Positions 10,570-22,591 of a stretch of 64,000 bases of DNA are shown piece after piece; the first letter of the stretch is position 1; each line of letters begins with the position of its first letter. This DNA is from Lithodes maja. Its lineage: Eukaryota; Arthropoda; Malacostraca; Decapoda; Lithodidae. The DNA lies in NCBI GenBank assembly GCA_037953745.1, contig JBAKBP010004311.1, forward strand, positions 2,501 to 66,500. The letters are read 5' to 3'. The position numbers were made by a program, and so were the translations under genes. The notes beneath the pieces are model-generated. The model saw only the letters and a list, made by a program, of their open reading frames with translations. It did not search any database and was not told the origin of the DNA.

Positions 10570-11831
10570 GGTGCCGATGAAGGACGGGGAATGGGAATGG
10601 TGTGGCCATTCCTGCCCTTTTGTAGTTCCCAGATTCCAACCCAGACCTACGTGGTTGACAAAGACTGTCTTTGTCTGTGTTTGGACAGACTGGGTGTGCC
10701 TACGCTTGGCCGGAAACGGTCCACGTAAGTCCTAACACTCCCAAGACGTACGGCCTCAGCTAAGCAGGTCTTGTGGGGGCGTGGCCATGGGCGTGGCCTG
10801 TGTTCCCGCAAATCGGGCAGCCCAGGCGGACTAACGGGGACATGCTTACGCAAGTCGCAAGCACGTACGTAGTTCCAAACGACTACATTACGTCTGACGT
10901 AACACTGGCCCCGTCACGGTACGTCTGTCGGGAAGTGCAATAGTCGTGCTCTATACGGGCGTACACGGCCGGACTACGCCCGTCAGAACACAAAATTGGT
11001 GATTACGCCTGACGGGAGCTGTCGGGAGCGATATACGGGAATGTGTGACCCCAGCATGATGCCTCCCCGCAAATGCTAACAATACTCAATACAGGGGCGC
11101 ACTGTGCCCTGATAGAGAGCAAGGAGCTGTATGGGGGTGAAGAAACCAAATAGACGGTTGAGCACACCCAACTATTGGGAAACCATTTTTGTTAGGGTGG
11201 CAATATGATATTTTCATGAGAGGTCGAATGAAAACGATACACCAAGAAGGGTTGATTTCTGTATTGTTAAAGAGTATTTGAAAGCGTCAAAGAATGCAAC
11301 GAGTAGATAGAATGAATTAATGGGTCTTGGAGGCATTGAAAGTAACAAGATTTGGTAAGCCCCAATCAGAAATAATTGATAGATCAGAAGTTAGGTACTG
11401 TATGGCCCTGTTACATGAGTTTTGGAGTAATTGCATGCTGGGTTGATGAGAACACTAGTTGAATAATGTAAGGTAGAATCATTAGCATATGAGTGGATAG
11501 GAATAGAGGTACAGTTGAGGAGATCATTAATGAATATTAGAAAGAGCTTGGAGACAGTGGAGTTGATAGGTTGAGGAAGTGAGCGATGGCCACAACTGCA
11601 GTTATGGAGTGGTCTGCATGGAAATTAGAGACACAGGCACAGATAGAGGGATAGCAACCGATAGAGGGTACTTTGGAAATTAGAGATCTTTACCAGACTC
11701 TATCGAAAGTTTTCGATATGTCTAGCGTAACAGAAACAGTCTCACCAAATTCCCGAAAGGAGGATGACCAAGAGTTTATAGAATAAGCAAGAAGATAACA
11801 AGATCATCAGAGCTGTTGTATGCGCAATTAA

Positions 11832-12305
11832 ACCCTTCGATTCTGACAACATGTGTTATATTTACCATATAAAGCATTATTTCTTCTAAATATGTGTTTA
11901 TTTTACTTATATAATGAACATTGAAGATTGATAAAAGAAGTGGGAACAGCAATTGTGTGGTGGAAAAGGTATATTTTCGCCGCTAGGACATATTCTGGGT
12001 TGGTAGGCCGAGAGACATACAACTTCGCAATGTATTGACCATCCCGCGAGAGATCTCACACTTCTAAAGGGCCTTGAGAGGACTCAACCCTGCCTCCGAG
12101 CCCAACTGACGATAATTTAGGCGGAAAATAGCCGATAAATGAAGGAAATAATAGGAAAAAATAGCTGATAATTAAAGAGGGGGAAAAAAGTGCGGAAGGA
12201 GAGGAAAGGGGTGTTTTGAAAGGATTATTTTCATGGTCTTGCTTCCGTGAGGCCTATTGCGTACGCTATGTAGATACTTTCGTAAGGCTTATCGTGCTTC
12301 TCGGG
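11832..12305. mobile_element. TTAA-flanked MITE in LINE B1
   Basis: Flanked by TTAA at 11828-11831 and 12306-12309. Ends are ACCCTTCG on the left and CCCGAGAAG inverted on the right. It separates adjacent RT blocks of LINE B1 at the same position as the TTAA insert in B3. Its left half (CCATATAAAG..TTACTTATATAATGAACAT) resembles 15850-15930. It has no coding potential. Confidence 0.6.
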
Positions 12306-12829
12306 TTAAGGAAACCATACTGGCAATCTGAAAGTAGATTATGGGAGGATAACTGCTTAAGAAATGTTGATTTAGGGATAGTTTTAAATCCTTTAGAGAT
12401 GCAAGCAATTAGAGCAATTGGACGAGAGCTGGAGGGTTGAGAGCAGTTACTCTTCTTTGGGACAGGTTGAATAAGAGCAAACTTCCAGCAAGAAGGAAAG
12501 ATGTTAAAGGAAAGGCAGAGACGAAAGAGTTTGCCTAGGCAAGGGGTCAACACGGAAGAGCAGTTTTTGAGTACAACAGGAGGAACACCATCCGGTCCGT
12601 ACACCTTCTTAGTATTAGATAGAGCTGAAAGTACATCCTTAAAAGAAATTATGATATTGGGCATAAGTAAGTGAGAGGGAGGTGGAGAGGGGTGAGTAGC
12701 GCCGGAATCAAGGATAATTGGATCGGAGTTGATTATTGGACATAGAGAATGAAACAAATAGGAGAGGTTGATTATGACTAAAACTATGTAAAGGTGAGCG
12801 AACCAATTAGGATTCAAGAGTAGGTAGAC

Positions 12830-13690
12830 TAATAGATCGATATATCAAAATTATGTAAGCTCATTTTCACAAACTGTACATGAATTAAGTGGATGGAATG
12901 TTGATAAATGAATGGATATAGGGAATAAAGCTGAAGAAAGAAAGGAAGCAAGGATGGGTGAATGTAAATTTCTCTCTCTCTCTTTTCAGTCCAACACACA
13001 CAAACTCCCAATAAACTTGACAAACACCCTTCACTCAACCACGACCACGCACCTGTCGGCAGGCAATTGGAAGTCCTCTCGCACGTACCCTCCATGGAAG
13101 AGAGCCCAATATTACTCACTGGAAACCAAAAAATTAAGGTAAATGCCGACGCATTTTTGTTGTTGCTTGTGATTTTACTTAGAGTGTATATTATAATAAC
13201 TACTACACCAGTAAAGTATAATCTTGTAGTTGGTGTAATGATCTGTAGAACCGTAAGTACACACAAGGTACATACTGCAAATGCAATCAATTAACAGATG
13301 TGTAATACGAAAAGTCTATTTTAAAAAGAATATTCATGAACTAAGTGTAAGGAAAGCACATTTTATGGGGCACAGATCTCTAAGGATCGACCTCGCTATC
13401 AAATGTACCTGAACCTTCATGAATAATCTAATGTTCACCCACACATTATAGACGGAGTATGTTTCAAGTCAGTTTCAGAGACTAAATGCAGGTTTGATAA
13501 TTATATGATCTTACCATAGGTAGCTTATGATCCTGTGGACACATTTGGAAACAATTACGATAATTTATCACTTCAGGTCAGTGTTTAGAACTTTATGTCT
13601 CAAAACTAAGCAACAAGACAAGGAGCATCAGTGTCGTTAATTAAGATCCACAGCTTCATCCTTCTGAATATATATTCTATCTATCTATTA
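12830..13690. other. No feature recognised
   Basis: Contains a TC tract near 12970. A minus-strand cysteine-containing frame (13000-13110) lies next to a pyrimidine-rich CAG acceptor-like site, but there is no family match, so I do not call an exon. Confidence 0.4.
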
Positions 13691-14090
13691 CCTGACGCCG
13701 TGATCCCCGAAGGGGTGGCCACGAACGAACCACCCCCATGCACCTCTGTCCCCAGTCAGGCGATGCTCCTCCTCCCAACCAGCACCGCCTTCATTCATAT
13801 ACTTCCTCACTCCATCCTTCCACCTCTCCCTCGGTGCACCTCTCCCTCTGTCCTTCAACCTCGCTCTCGTACACCCTCTTAGTCAATCTCTCGCTTTCCA
13901 TACATTCCATATGGCCGAACCATCTCAAGTTGTTCCTTTTCACACTTTCCAGCACATCTACCTCCACACCACACTTCCTTCCTCATTCATCTTTCTATCC
14001 CTCCATGTAACTCCGCACGCACTTTTCAAGTAACTCATTTCCACCGCTCTCACTCTTGGTCTGAGTCTCTTCACAAACCACATTATTTGG
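13690..14090 (-). pseudogene. RTE-like LINE ORF 3' relic
   Basis: Minus-strand frames read VEMSYLKSACGVTWRDR-like, then ARLKDRGRGAPRERWKDGVR, then GDRGAW and a G-H-P-F-G end. These are the C-terminal blocks of RTE-type reverse transcriptases (EM-CL-S, GVTR-D, RGRP/RGAP, DR-W). Several frameshifts. Diverged from the better preserved RTE copy at 60600-61889. Confidence 0.6.
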
Positions 14091-15589
14091 ATTAAAGAGT
14101 TCATAGTCCTACTTGCTTGATAGTTTCTTCCATTCTTAATATCAACAATTGGATTTAGAATGATATCTGTAAAACGTTGATGAAAAGTTATTATGTGGAA
14201 GTGTATCCCGGAGAAGTGTGAATTGAGGCCTTTAGAAAAACATACATTTTACATTTGAAGAAGTCATTCCAAAGTCATGGGGATTAATAGCAGCTGCAGA
14301 AGATACTCAGATGTGAAACATTTAAAGCAAACTTCACCGAACATATATATTTATATAATCCATAAAACAAGACAAGAGATGCAATATTTCTTTGAAAATG
14401 TAGGAGTGGGAACTGAGTTAAAGATATTGGATTATTTGTAATTCACTCAGTGTTGATCTGGAAGCATAGGTTGAATATGCTTTGAGTTGTGCAGTCCAGT
14501 AGTTCCTAAGCGACATTTGTACTTGATGCAATAACACAAAACTAATAATACATTTTCAAAATTGAGGCAAAAAAAAAAAAAAAAAAAAAAAAAAATAATA
14601 ATTAAGTAGCTTTAAAGGTTCACCCTCCAAAGTACTAAAGTTATGCCATGGTACTAATTATTGAACAATGTATATTTAATCCAATGATCATGAACTCGGG
14701 GGAAAAAACATTAACCTAGATATATATACAGTATATATAATCATGTTAACCTTTAGCGTCGCGATTGTCTGAAGAATAAAATGGCGACATGACTACACAG
14801 TTGATGCCGCGAACCTATCTCATAACATAAATAAATGTTAAAGACTTAGACCATGAAGTGCAACATATTAATTAAAAAAAAAAAACTATTGCTTACTAAG
14901 AGCTGAAAGTAGCTGCTTACGTATAACCTTAATAATTCATCACCAGGCCCTCCGCTAAGAACCAAAGACAGTCAGTAGGAACCATCTGCCTCTTGGTGTA
15001 GAAGATAGAGCCAACTACACAAGTCCCCTACAATGGAGCTGTATGCAAGTAAGCGCAAGTTAGTAATTTGGACCAGACGCTTATCACAAAAAAACGGCTG
15101 CACCAACAGCCTCTGTCAGCAAACACCAGACCACAATTATTATCTCTAGATAATATTTGTAAGTAGGCACAGGAAAATGGGTAGTGGTTGTATGTAAGAC
15201 AACAGCAGTTACCAATGTATCTACATACTCTTTACTCTTCATACCGACCTGACCTAAACAGATATTAGACCCAGTCAAAAACAGGAGTAATCAAAGTATC
15301 GATGGAAGAAAAGAAAAACACCTCCAGAACCATATATTATACTGAATAAATAACAGAAACTCATCGACAGGATGAACGAAAACCATTTAGTTGCTAAAAT
15401 AACAGGCAGATCCATTGCGACTACTATTACAATTTTTTTTTTTTAACTAAACAATGAAAATGGAAATGTAACCCATCAGCATAAACAAATACACTTCCAC
15501 TGTGCTGTGATAGATGCATGAGACACTGTGGAGAGACACTCAGAATCTATACAAGATTGAAGGGCACTGCCGACAATCTTATAACTCCT
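14091..15589. other. No gene; poly-A run at 14569-14595
   Basis: AT-rich. A 27-base A run at 14569-14595 may mark the tail of a decayed retro-insert on the plus strand, but no body was recognised upstream. A T run at 15432-15443 is similar. No coding similarity. Confidence 0.5.
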
Positions 15590-15775
15590 CTAGAACTCTC
15601 TCCCTCATTCTATTTTTCCCTCGTACTATAACTTAAACTGCTTCAAGATCCATGTGTCCATATATTTGTACTCTAACATACCTTGTATTTAGCTCTCCTT
15701 CACTTTTTCAAACTATTTATATATATGTTTTGTTCTGTTACTGGCCGCTTTGCCTTTTGTCTCCTTAACTCGGCA
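15590..15775 (+). mobile_element. Diverged LINE B 3' UTR fragment
   Basis: TCTAGAACTCTCTCC, ACTTAAACTGCTTCAAG, TGTGTCCATAT and GCCTTTTGTCTCCTTA follow the LINE B 3' UTR in order on the plus strand (compare 60085-60255), with many substitutions. Confidence 0.6.
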
Positions 15776-15844
15776 GCTGGAAAAGACATGTTATAATAAA
15801 CGGCCACCAGTGTGAAATACTTAGCTTCAATTTTGAAAAAAACA

Positions 15845-16270
15845 AAAAAACATTATATTTATCATATAAAGTAATATTACTGTTCCATATGCATATATTT
15901 TACTTGTATATTGAACATGTGATCATTGAAGACCAATATATAGGCGTAAATATGAAATATTCAATGAAAAAAACGTATAATTGTGACGGGAGTGGTGGGA
16001 GGGAGCGTAATATAGGTCCACTCTCTCCGACATCTCTTAAGATACTTGCGAGACAGACCCATCTGTTGTGCATGTAGGAGAGTGGGGGGGGGGGGGATAT
16101 GTGGAGCGCAGAGGAGGGTGACTAAACGCATTTGAGGCGCTGGAGGGAGGATTTATAGGGAATGGGGAAGGGAAAATATTGGAAAATGAGAAGTGGGAAA
16201 GTGAATAGAGAAAGGGGGTGGGGGGAGCAGAGGGAGTGGGGTAACACACATGTAAGGGGAGGATAGGAGG
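15845..16270. mobile_element. Possible relative of the 11832-12305 MITE
   Basis: ATATTTATCATATAAAGTAA and TTTTACTTGTATATTGAACA match the left half of the TTAA insert in LINE B1. A G-rich right half follows, with a G run at 16084-16095. Termini were not resolved. Confidence 0.35.
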
Positions 16271-16296
16271 TAGTGGTTGGGAGACATACCACCTAA

Positions 16297-16584
16297 TTAA
16301 TCAATAGTAGTAATCAATTTAGTAGTAGTAGGGGTAGGCAGCCCCGCCCAGGGAAGTACTACCGCCAAGGTTACGGGAGACTCAGGGAATAACCTGAATT
16401 CCATTTTCTCTCCCAGGCCTTGGTAGCTGGATACATATCTTTCTGCTTCACACATCAGGGGTATCAGGAAAACCCTCTTTATATAACATGCACATCCAAC
16501 TTCACGACATTGCCCTACATCGCTATCCTCTATCCATAAAACACTACTCTTCCCACTACATATCATACATGTAACACCATACAC
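16297..16584 (-). other. Unassigned 95-aa open frame
   Basis: The C-terminus reads EKMEFRLFPESPVTLAVVLP then W-A-G-L-P-T-P. It has no signal peptide or recognised domain. It may be part of a dispersed repeat rather than a gene; I cannot assign it. Confidence 0.2.
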
Positions 16585-16668
16585 TTACCTTACAAATATG
16601 GCAGTACAATTATTGTTAAGAGCAAACCTGGTGGTCCCTCGGATATCCACCCCGGCAGGGTTGGGTCA

Positions 16669-17459
16669 TTGACACAGGGCCCTCCCGGTCGTCATCATGC
16701 GACTGTGTCAAGAGCATTGCAACGTCCCAAAGCTGCTCGTCGGTGCAGCTTTTTCTTTAGTAATATAAGGGGACTTCACTCTAACATCAATTCTGTACAC
16801 CAATTTCTTCAAGCAGAATCCCCTACTCTCCTCTTTTTGACAGAGACTCAAGTAACATCCCATCTGACATGTCTAGATTTAATTTTCCAGGTTATCAACT
16901 GCTCCAAAATTTCAGACCTAAAGGAGGTGTATGTTGCTTCGCAAAATCTGAAATTGCCCTGGAGGAGGTTACTAGTTTCAATTGTCCCTATTGTGATTAT
17001 TCTATATACAAATTAATTTCTGCTGGTAAATTTAAATACATATGTTGCATCTACCGTTCCCCAAATACTCCTCCAGAGCAAAGTCTTTTTGATTCTCTGT
17101 CCTCACAACTCAGTGTCCTCAACTTAAATGCTTCTTCTCAAATCACTGTGTTGGGTGATTTTAATGTCCATCATGTTGAATGGCTCACTCATTCAGCCAG
17201 GACTGATGATGCTGGTCTTGAATGTGAGCTATTTGCAGACTCATTTAATCTCACTCAACTAGTCAACCAACCCACCCGTGTACCAGATAATCCTAATCAT
17301 AATTCCCACCTACTGGACTTATTTTTAACAACCAATTCAGAAAATGATGATGTTACAGTGAGGTCCCCGCTTGGATCTTCTGATCACTGTCTGATACAGG
17401 CCACCTGTCTATCACCTACCACACCTTCCCACTCTGAACCTGTTTTGGTGACTAAATGA
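16669..17459 (+). pseudogene. LINE A apurinic-type endonuclease domain
   Basis: Two overlapping frames (16669-17016 and 16869-17459) together carry the domain. SNIRGLHSN and LLFLTETQV come first, then GGVCCFAKS, CCIYRSPNTPPEQ, the catalytic VLGDFNVHH (near 17150), LVNQPTR-P, LLDLFLTTN and the terminal SPLGSSDHCLI with the catalytic D-H pair. A frameshift lies between about 16870 and 16920, and a stop ends the frame at 17457. This domain nicks target DNA for target-primed reverse transcription. Confidence 0.8.
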
Positions 17460-17545
17460 CATTACGATAGGGCAGACTGGGAGAGTCTTCAAGGTTTATT
17501 GATATTCCCTGGACCTCTTTCTTTTCTAATGATGCACACTCCACC

Positions 17546-19359
17546 TTGAGCCACATACAAGATTTTATAAAAATTGGAATGGAAACTTTTATTCCTCATC
17601 AAAAGTACAGTAAAAGATCTAATTCACCTAAATGGTTTGACCATAATTGTGCTAGAGTAACTGAACAAAAAGCAATAACCTACAATGCATACACAAGATC
17701 AAAAACACATGAAGCCTTTAATTACTTTAGAAACATCAGAAATCATGCCAAAACTGTATTAAACCTAACTAAATCAAACTTTCTCCACAAGCAGGCAAAT
17801 AAACGTCTAAATAATCCAAATGATGACAAAATATTTTGGTCTACTCTTAACTCATTCAAATCCAACTTCACTACTGCTTCATCCATTCCACCATTAAAAT
17901 CTCCTACTGGCAATCTTGTAAGTGACCCACGAGGTAAAGCTAACCTTCTTGCGGATATTTTCTCCACCAACTCAACCTTAGATGAAATAAATCAAGATGT
18001 CCCTGTACTTAATTTTAATTCGCCTGAAATTCCCTCACTTAAGATCCACACCAGACATGTCAAAACTATTTTGCAGAATCTCTCAGTAGATAAGGCTCCT
18101 GGTCCAGATGTAATTCCTCCAATAGTACTTAAGAATTGCTCCTTGGTGCTCGCTCCTGTATTGGCAAAATGTTTCCGTCTGTGTACTCATACCTCATGCT
18201 TCCCAGTACCTTGGAAAGAAGCAAACATCCATCCAGTTCCTAAAAAAGGCGCCTCTTCAGATCCATCAAACTACATACCAATAGCTATAACTTCCACTCT
18301 TGGTAAAGTCTTTGAAATTATATTAAATAATCACATAATTAAGCATCTTGAGAATAATAAATTAATCAGTGATAGGCAATATGGTTTTAGACGTGTCGAT
18401 CAACTGCAGACATTCTTTGCCTTCTTATGCATCAAATCAACCAAGCTACAGACCAACATGGTGAAACACATACAATAGCACTGGATATATCAAAGGCATT
18501 TGATAGAGTCTGGCATCAATCCTTATTGTCGAAGATGTCACACTACGGCCTTGCATCATTAGTTCCACTAATTTCTTCTTATCTTCATAACAGAAAAATA
18601 TGTGTAATGGTAGATGGCCTTTATTCTCAATTTCACTCAATAAATGCTGGTGTTCCCCAGGGATCAGTTTTGGCCCCAACTTTGTTCCTCATTCATATCA
18701 ATGATCTCATATCTACCACTCATAATCTAATACATTCCTACGCAGATGACTCAACACTCCACAGTTCCTTCACATTTACCAATTCTTTCACCCAACCCGA
18801 TCTTATAAATTCAAAAATAAACACTGCAATTTCTCTGAACCAGGACCTTTCTAGAATTAATGAATGGGGACAAAAGAATCTAGTTTCCTTTAATGCACAG
18901 AAAACCAAGTACATTCAATTTTCTAACCGACAGAATCTCACTGACTCCCATATATTTTTTAATTATGTAAATATTCCCACTTCCCCTAGTATTGAAATTC
19001 TCGGTGTAACATTAACTACTAACTTGAGCTGGACACATTATGTTAGAAGGATTGCTAAGAATGCCTCTAAAAAACTGGGACTCCTGTACAGAGTTCGAGA
19101 ATTCTTCACTGACGAGCAGTTGGCCGTAATATATAAAAGTCATGTGCGTTCTCAGATGGATTACTGTTCACCTCTGTGGGGTGGAAGTGGAGTGGTTGCA
19201 TTGAGGCAGTTCGACAAAATTCAAAATAAAGCTATTAGATTAATCAATAACCCTGCAATCACACAGGACCTTCCTACATTTTCCATACGAAGAAACGTTG
19301 CATCCCTTGCATTATTCTACAGATATTTTCACAGCAATTGTTCCGAGGAACTTGCTTAA
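17546..19359 (+). pseudogene. LINE A reverse transcriptase domain
   Basis: The first frame (17546-18478) has the fingers: DKAPGPDVIPPIVLKNC, ANIHPVPKKG, a P-I-A-I-T-S block, LGKVFEIILN and DRQYGFR. A frameshift near 18390-18430 moves to the second frame (18427-19359), with LDISKAFDRVWH (motif A), INAGVPQGSVLAPTLF (motif B), intact YADDSTLH (motif C, near 18740), the thumb WGQKNLVSFNAQKTK and ILGVTLTTNLSW, then the C-terminal LNYRVREFFTDEQL-like and AIRLINNP blocks. The catalytic residues survive but the frame is broken. Three prime of 19359 the coding sequence continues in another frame to F-R-H-M-D-L. Confidence 0.85.
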
Positions 19360-19897
19360 ATTGTGCCGCCTCTCCACATCTTTCCCCGTAGAACTAGGGC
19401 AGCTGAGAGCGCCCATGAATTTACACTTTCTCCTCAACAATGCAGAACTTCTGCTTATCAGAATTCATTTATCCCCAGAGCTACTACTCTTTGGAATTCA
19501 CTTCCCTCGAATTGCTTTCCACAATTTACAATCTACAAATGTTTAAATCCAGTTGTTACAAACATTTTATGAATGGAGGATGCCTTTAGGCACATGGACC
19601 TTTTTGTTTTATCTGTGTTTTTCCTTCCTCCGCGCATTGTCTCTTTAAAAAAAAAAAAAAAACAGGAGTATCTCACTCGTCCAGTAAAACCTTCTGGAAG
19701 GAGTGTCGCAACCCTTGGGTTAAAAAAAAACTCAAACTTAGTAATTAAATGTAGGTTGGTATGAAAACTAAAATGTGACTGGTACTATAGACACAAGAGA
19801 GTCTGGAAGGTGCCACATTTTAGTGTACTAAATGAAAACAAAATAGAAAAGGATATTTTTTAAAATTTAATATCAATTAGTTTAACATGCCACTTAA

Positions 19898-20192
19898 CCC
19901 TCTCCGTCTCATATGACGCAACCGCATCATATGACGGTTCCGCCCAAAGCTATCAAATGACGCTACTGCGTCATATGAGCCTAGTGAAATAGTTTAATAA
20001 TAAGTTATAAGATGCTTCTGCGTCATTTTGAGCTCAGTAAGTTAGGTAAGTTAGATCAAAATATGTTGATTGATGGCAACCCAATATTCCTCCGACTCCT
20101 AACGGTCCCTCAGTGTGAGAAAGACTGTTGTGGGGGAAATACCGGGCAGTCTGCCAACCCGTAAGTAAGTTAATATATCCTGTCTGAGGGGG
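19898..20192. mobile_element. 295-bp TTAA-flanked MITE
   Basis: TTAA at 19894-19897 and 20193-20196. Left end CCCTCTCCGTCTCATATGAC; right end, inverted, CCCCCTCAGACAGG. Inside is a CATATGACG-rich inverted block like that of the large TTAA element. No coding capacity. Confidence 0.65.
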
Positions 20193-20196
20193 TTAA

Positions 20197-20854
20197 CCCA
20201 GTTGCCATACAGTACACATCATGTACATGTGCTGTGCAAAACAAAATAAAACAGCTTCTCATAAACAACATTTATTACCTCTAGATGACTAAAGACAAAA
20301 AAACTAAAAGAAAAAAACCCACACACCCTAGTATCACTAGGGTGATTGGTAATAAGAAACGCAACAATAAGTCTTCTACTATCATTACATGAATCCTTTC
20401 GACACTGAAGAAAGACGTTTTCGACCATAATTATTATATGTTATACTGTAGATTATATATAGGAAACATAACTACTACTCTCATAATTATAGGTTTAAGT
20501 AATACTTGCAGTGAGAATAGTAATGTACATGCATGTAAGCAGACAACTTTACCCTTCTCTATGCTTAGAGGTCGCCTTCAAAATTAAGACTGGCTACCTT
20601 TTACGGAGATCAAAGTTGTGTCAGCTGATGAGTTGTGTCCTGTTTGGGTTATCACTAGGGGTCGGTTTGACCGGAAGTTAACGTGAGGCTTGGGGTGAAG
20701 AGGATGTTTAACAGACACTTAAACACAAGGCTTGTAGCCGTCAACACAGCTACAGATATTCTCCCTAGATGAATTATGCTCTCTTAATATTATAATGCTA
20801 CTTCAAGAGAGATTGTTACTGTACTTCACCACTTTTTTATTTGTTTTTTCTATG
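20197..20854. other. No feature recognised
   Basis: Mixed AT-rich sequence between the MITE and LINE B2. No coding similarity or repeat partner seen. Confidence 0.4.
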
Positions 20855-21148
20855 TGAGTGAGAGAGACAGCATACAGAACTGCCTGTGGCAAGTGCCTCC
20901 CCCAGAGTTGAAAGAGTGACAGGGCCAAAATCAAAGGACTGTTCGAGCCAAAATGCCTGGACACCCGGAGTTTGAAGCAATTTAAGTCATAGGAAGAGGG
21001 AAAGACTGATTCTGGGAGAGAGTTCCAGAGCTCAGCTGTTGAATAGAAGAAATATTTAAGAATACTGTTTCACTCTTGGGTTGGAGAGTTGAACAGAGTA
21101 GGGGGTGGGATTGTGTTGCGAGACAGGTGCTACATGCTCTGAGGAACA

Positions 21149-22434
21149 CTAATTATTGTAATAGCGGTAGAATAGCGAGAGAGATGCAACATTGGGGCGA
21201 AGAGAGAGTGACTGCAGAGAATTGGTGAGTGGATGTGAGTTAATGAGACAGAAGGCTATCTTTTCAACTTTGTCTAGAAGTGTTGTGTGAGAGGATCCTC
21301 CCCACACGTGTGAACAATATTCAATACATGGACATACCCTGCCCCTGTACAGAGCAAGAAGCTGTGCAGGGGTAAAGAACACCCAGAGCGGAGGCAATTG
21401 AGCACACCCAGCTTCTGGAAAGCTGTTTTAGCAAGAGTGGTAATATGATCTTTCCAAGAGAGATAAAAAGAAAATGAAACACTAAAAATATTAACAGAAG
21501 ATGAAGGGTTAATTTGTATGTTGTTGAAGAGTAGCTCATAGTTTTTTGGTAGAGGGCGACGAGTAGACAGATGGAGAAATTGAGTTTTGGAAGCATTGAA
21601 AGTAACAAGGTTTTCTCTGCCCCAATTAGAGATAGTAGAGAGATCAGCAAATAGGTGCTTTATGGCTTCCTTACATGAGGTTTGAAGTTCCTGATGGGAG
21701 TGTTGTTGTGGGAGTTTAGTTGAATAGTGTAATGTAGAGTCGTCAGCATATGAGTGGATGGGGCTGGAGGTTGCAGTTGAGAAGGTCATTCATGAATAAT
21801 AGGAAGATAATTGGAAATAGGACAGAACACTGAAAACACCGGATTTGATAGGTTCAGGAAGTGAACGGTGGCCATCCACAACCACAGTTATGGAATGGCC
21901 GGAAAGGAAATTAGAGACAAAGGCACAGATGGAGGGATAGAAACCGAAGGAGGGTAGTTTGGAAATAAGGGATTTGTGCCAGACTCCATCGAAGGCCTTC
22001 CATATATCAAGCACAACAGATAAAGTCGCACCTAAGTCCCGAATGGAGGATGACCAAGAGTTAGTAAGATAAGAAACAAGACCACCAGTAGAGCGGCCCT
22101 TATGAAAGCCATACTGGCAGTCTGGGAATAGGTTATGGGAAGATAAATGCTGAAGAAATTTTGAGGTAAGAATAGTTTCAAAAACTTTAGAGGTAGTACC
22201 ATCAGAGTGGAAAAGAGGAAGGAAAGACAAAGAAGAAAAATTGTTGGAGAGCTTTTTTGCTAGATGCCAGAAGGCTTGGGAAGAGCTAGAGTTGGATAGT
22301 TCAGTGCATTTATTATTAATAAAAGACTGTTTGGCGAGTCGAAGAACAGATTCGGCTTGATTCCGGGCAGGAACATAGGAAGTATGAGATTCTTGAGATT
22401 GAAGGCGAATGTACCATTTCAATGCTTCCTCCAT
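21149..22434 (-). pseudogene. LINE B2 reverse transcriptase with internal deletion
   Basis: The linker (SQAFWHLAKKLSNNFSSLS) runs to S-D-G-T-T, then jumps straight to SKVFETILTSKFLQHL. The fingers segment present in B1 and B3 (DGVPPVVLKNC to PVPKK) is missing, a deletion near 22200. The rest follows: DCQYGFHKGRST, LDIWKAFDGVWHKSL, a damaged VPQGS region near 21800, intact YADDSTLHYS near 21740, WGRENLVTFNASKTQFLHL, and a C-terminal FFTPAQLLALYRG block in another frame. Confidence 0.8.
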
Positions 22435-22591
22435 ATTGTGGACAGCAGTAGAACAAGCATGAGTAAACCAAGATTTTTTTGCATTAGACAGAGAGAGAGA
22501 ATGGAATGCATGCTTCTATGCCCGAAAGGATTATCTCGGTAATGTGTTCAGTACTCTCTGAGGGTCCCTGGTCACGGTAGCAGAAGTAATT

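Larger units (their letters stand above)
9178..11056. mobile_element. 1.88-kb Harbinger-like non-autonomous DNA transposon
   Basis: Termini TGCTGGGGTCACACATTC are inverted, extending about 26 bp with one mismatch and then imperfectly. They are flanked by a 3-bp TGA duplication (9175-9177, 11057-11059). The empty site is represented by the homologous position in the other LINE B copies. Subterminal regions carry many ACGTCTGACGGG-type motifs in both orientations. A 3-bp TSD and a short HARBI1-N-terminus-like minus-strand peptide (10372-10569) suggest PIF/Harbinger ancestry (inference; the classical target is TWA). No DDE domain is seen. Confidence 0.7.
8760..12790 (-). pseudogene. LINE family B, copy B1 (two insertions)
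   Basis: On the minus strand the 3' UTR (family blocks GAGTGCCTCCCCCAG-like and TTAAGTCATAGGA) is at 8760-9177. RT C-terminal and palm sequence is at 11057-11831, and upstream RT (VYGPDGVPPVVLKNC; WKFALIQPVPKK; DCQYGF) is at 12306-12790. Removing the inserts at 9178-11056 and 11832-12305 restores collinearity with copies B2-B4. Frames are broken throughout. The family is a non-LTR retrotransposon of the Jockey/CR1 group (apurinic endonuclease plus RT); the clade is not certain. Confidence 0.75.
16640..19662 (+). mobile_element. LINE family A, near-complete ORF2 copy with poly-A tail
   Basis: About 3 kb: endonuclease, linker, RT, C-terminal region, 3' UTR and a 16-base A run at 19647-19662. 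The order and motifs are those of Jockey/CR1-group non-LTR retrotransposons. There is no ORF1 (gag-like) upstream, so the copy is probably 5' truncated. Only a few frameshifts and stops interrupt the ORF, so it is younger than the other LINE relics here. A second copy of its 3' end is at 7381-8240 on the minus strand. The TSD was not found. Confidence 0.8.

Noticed and set aside
12829..13290. 153-aa minus-strand frame with a cysteine-containing stretch and nearby acceptor-like site
   Set aside because: No recognised cysteine framework or family; splice-like sites alone are common by chance.
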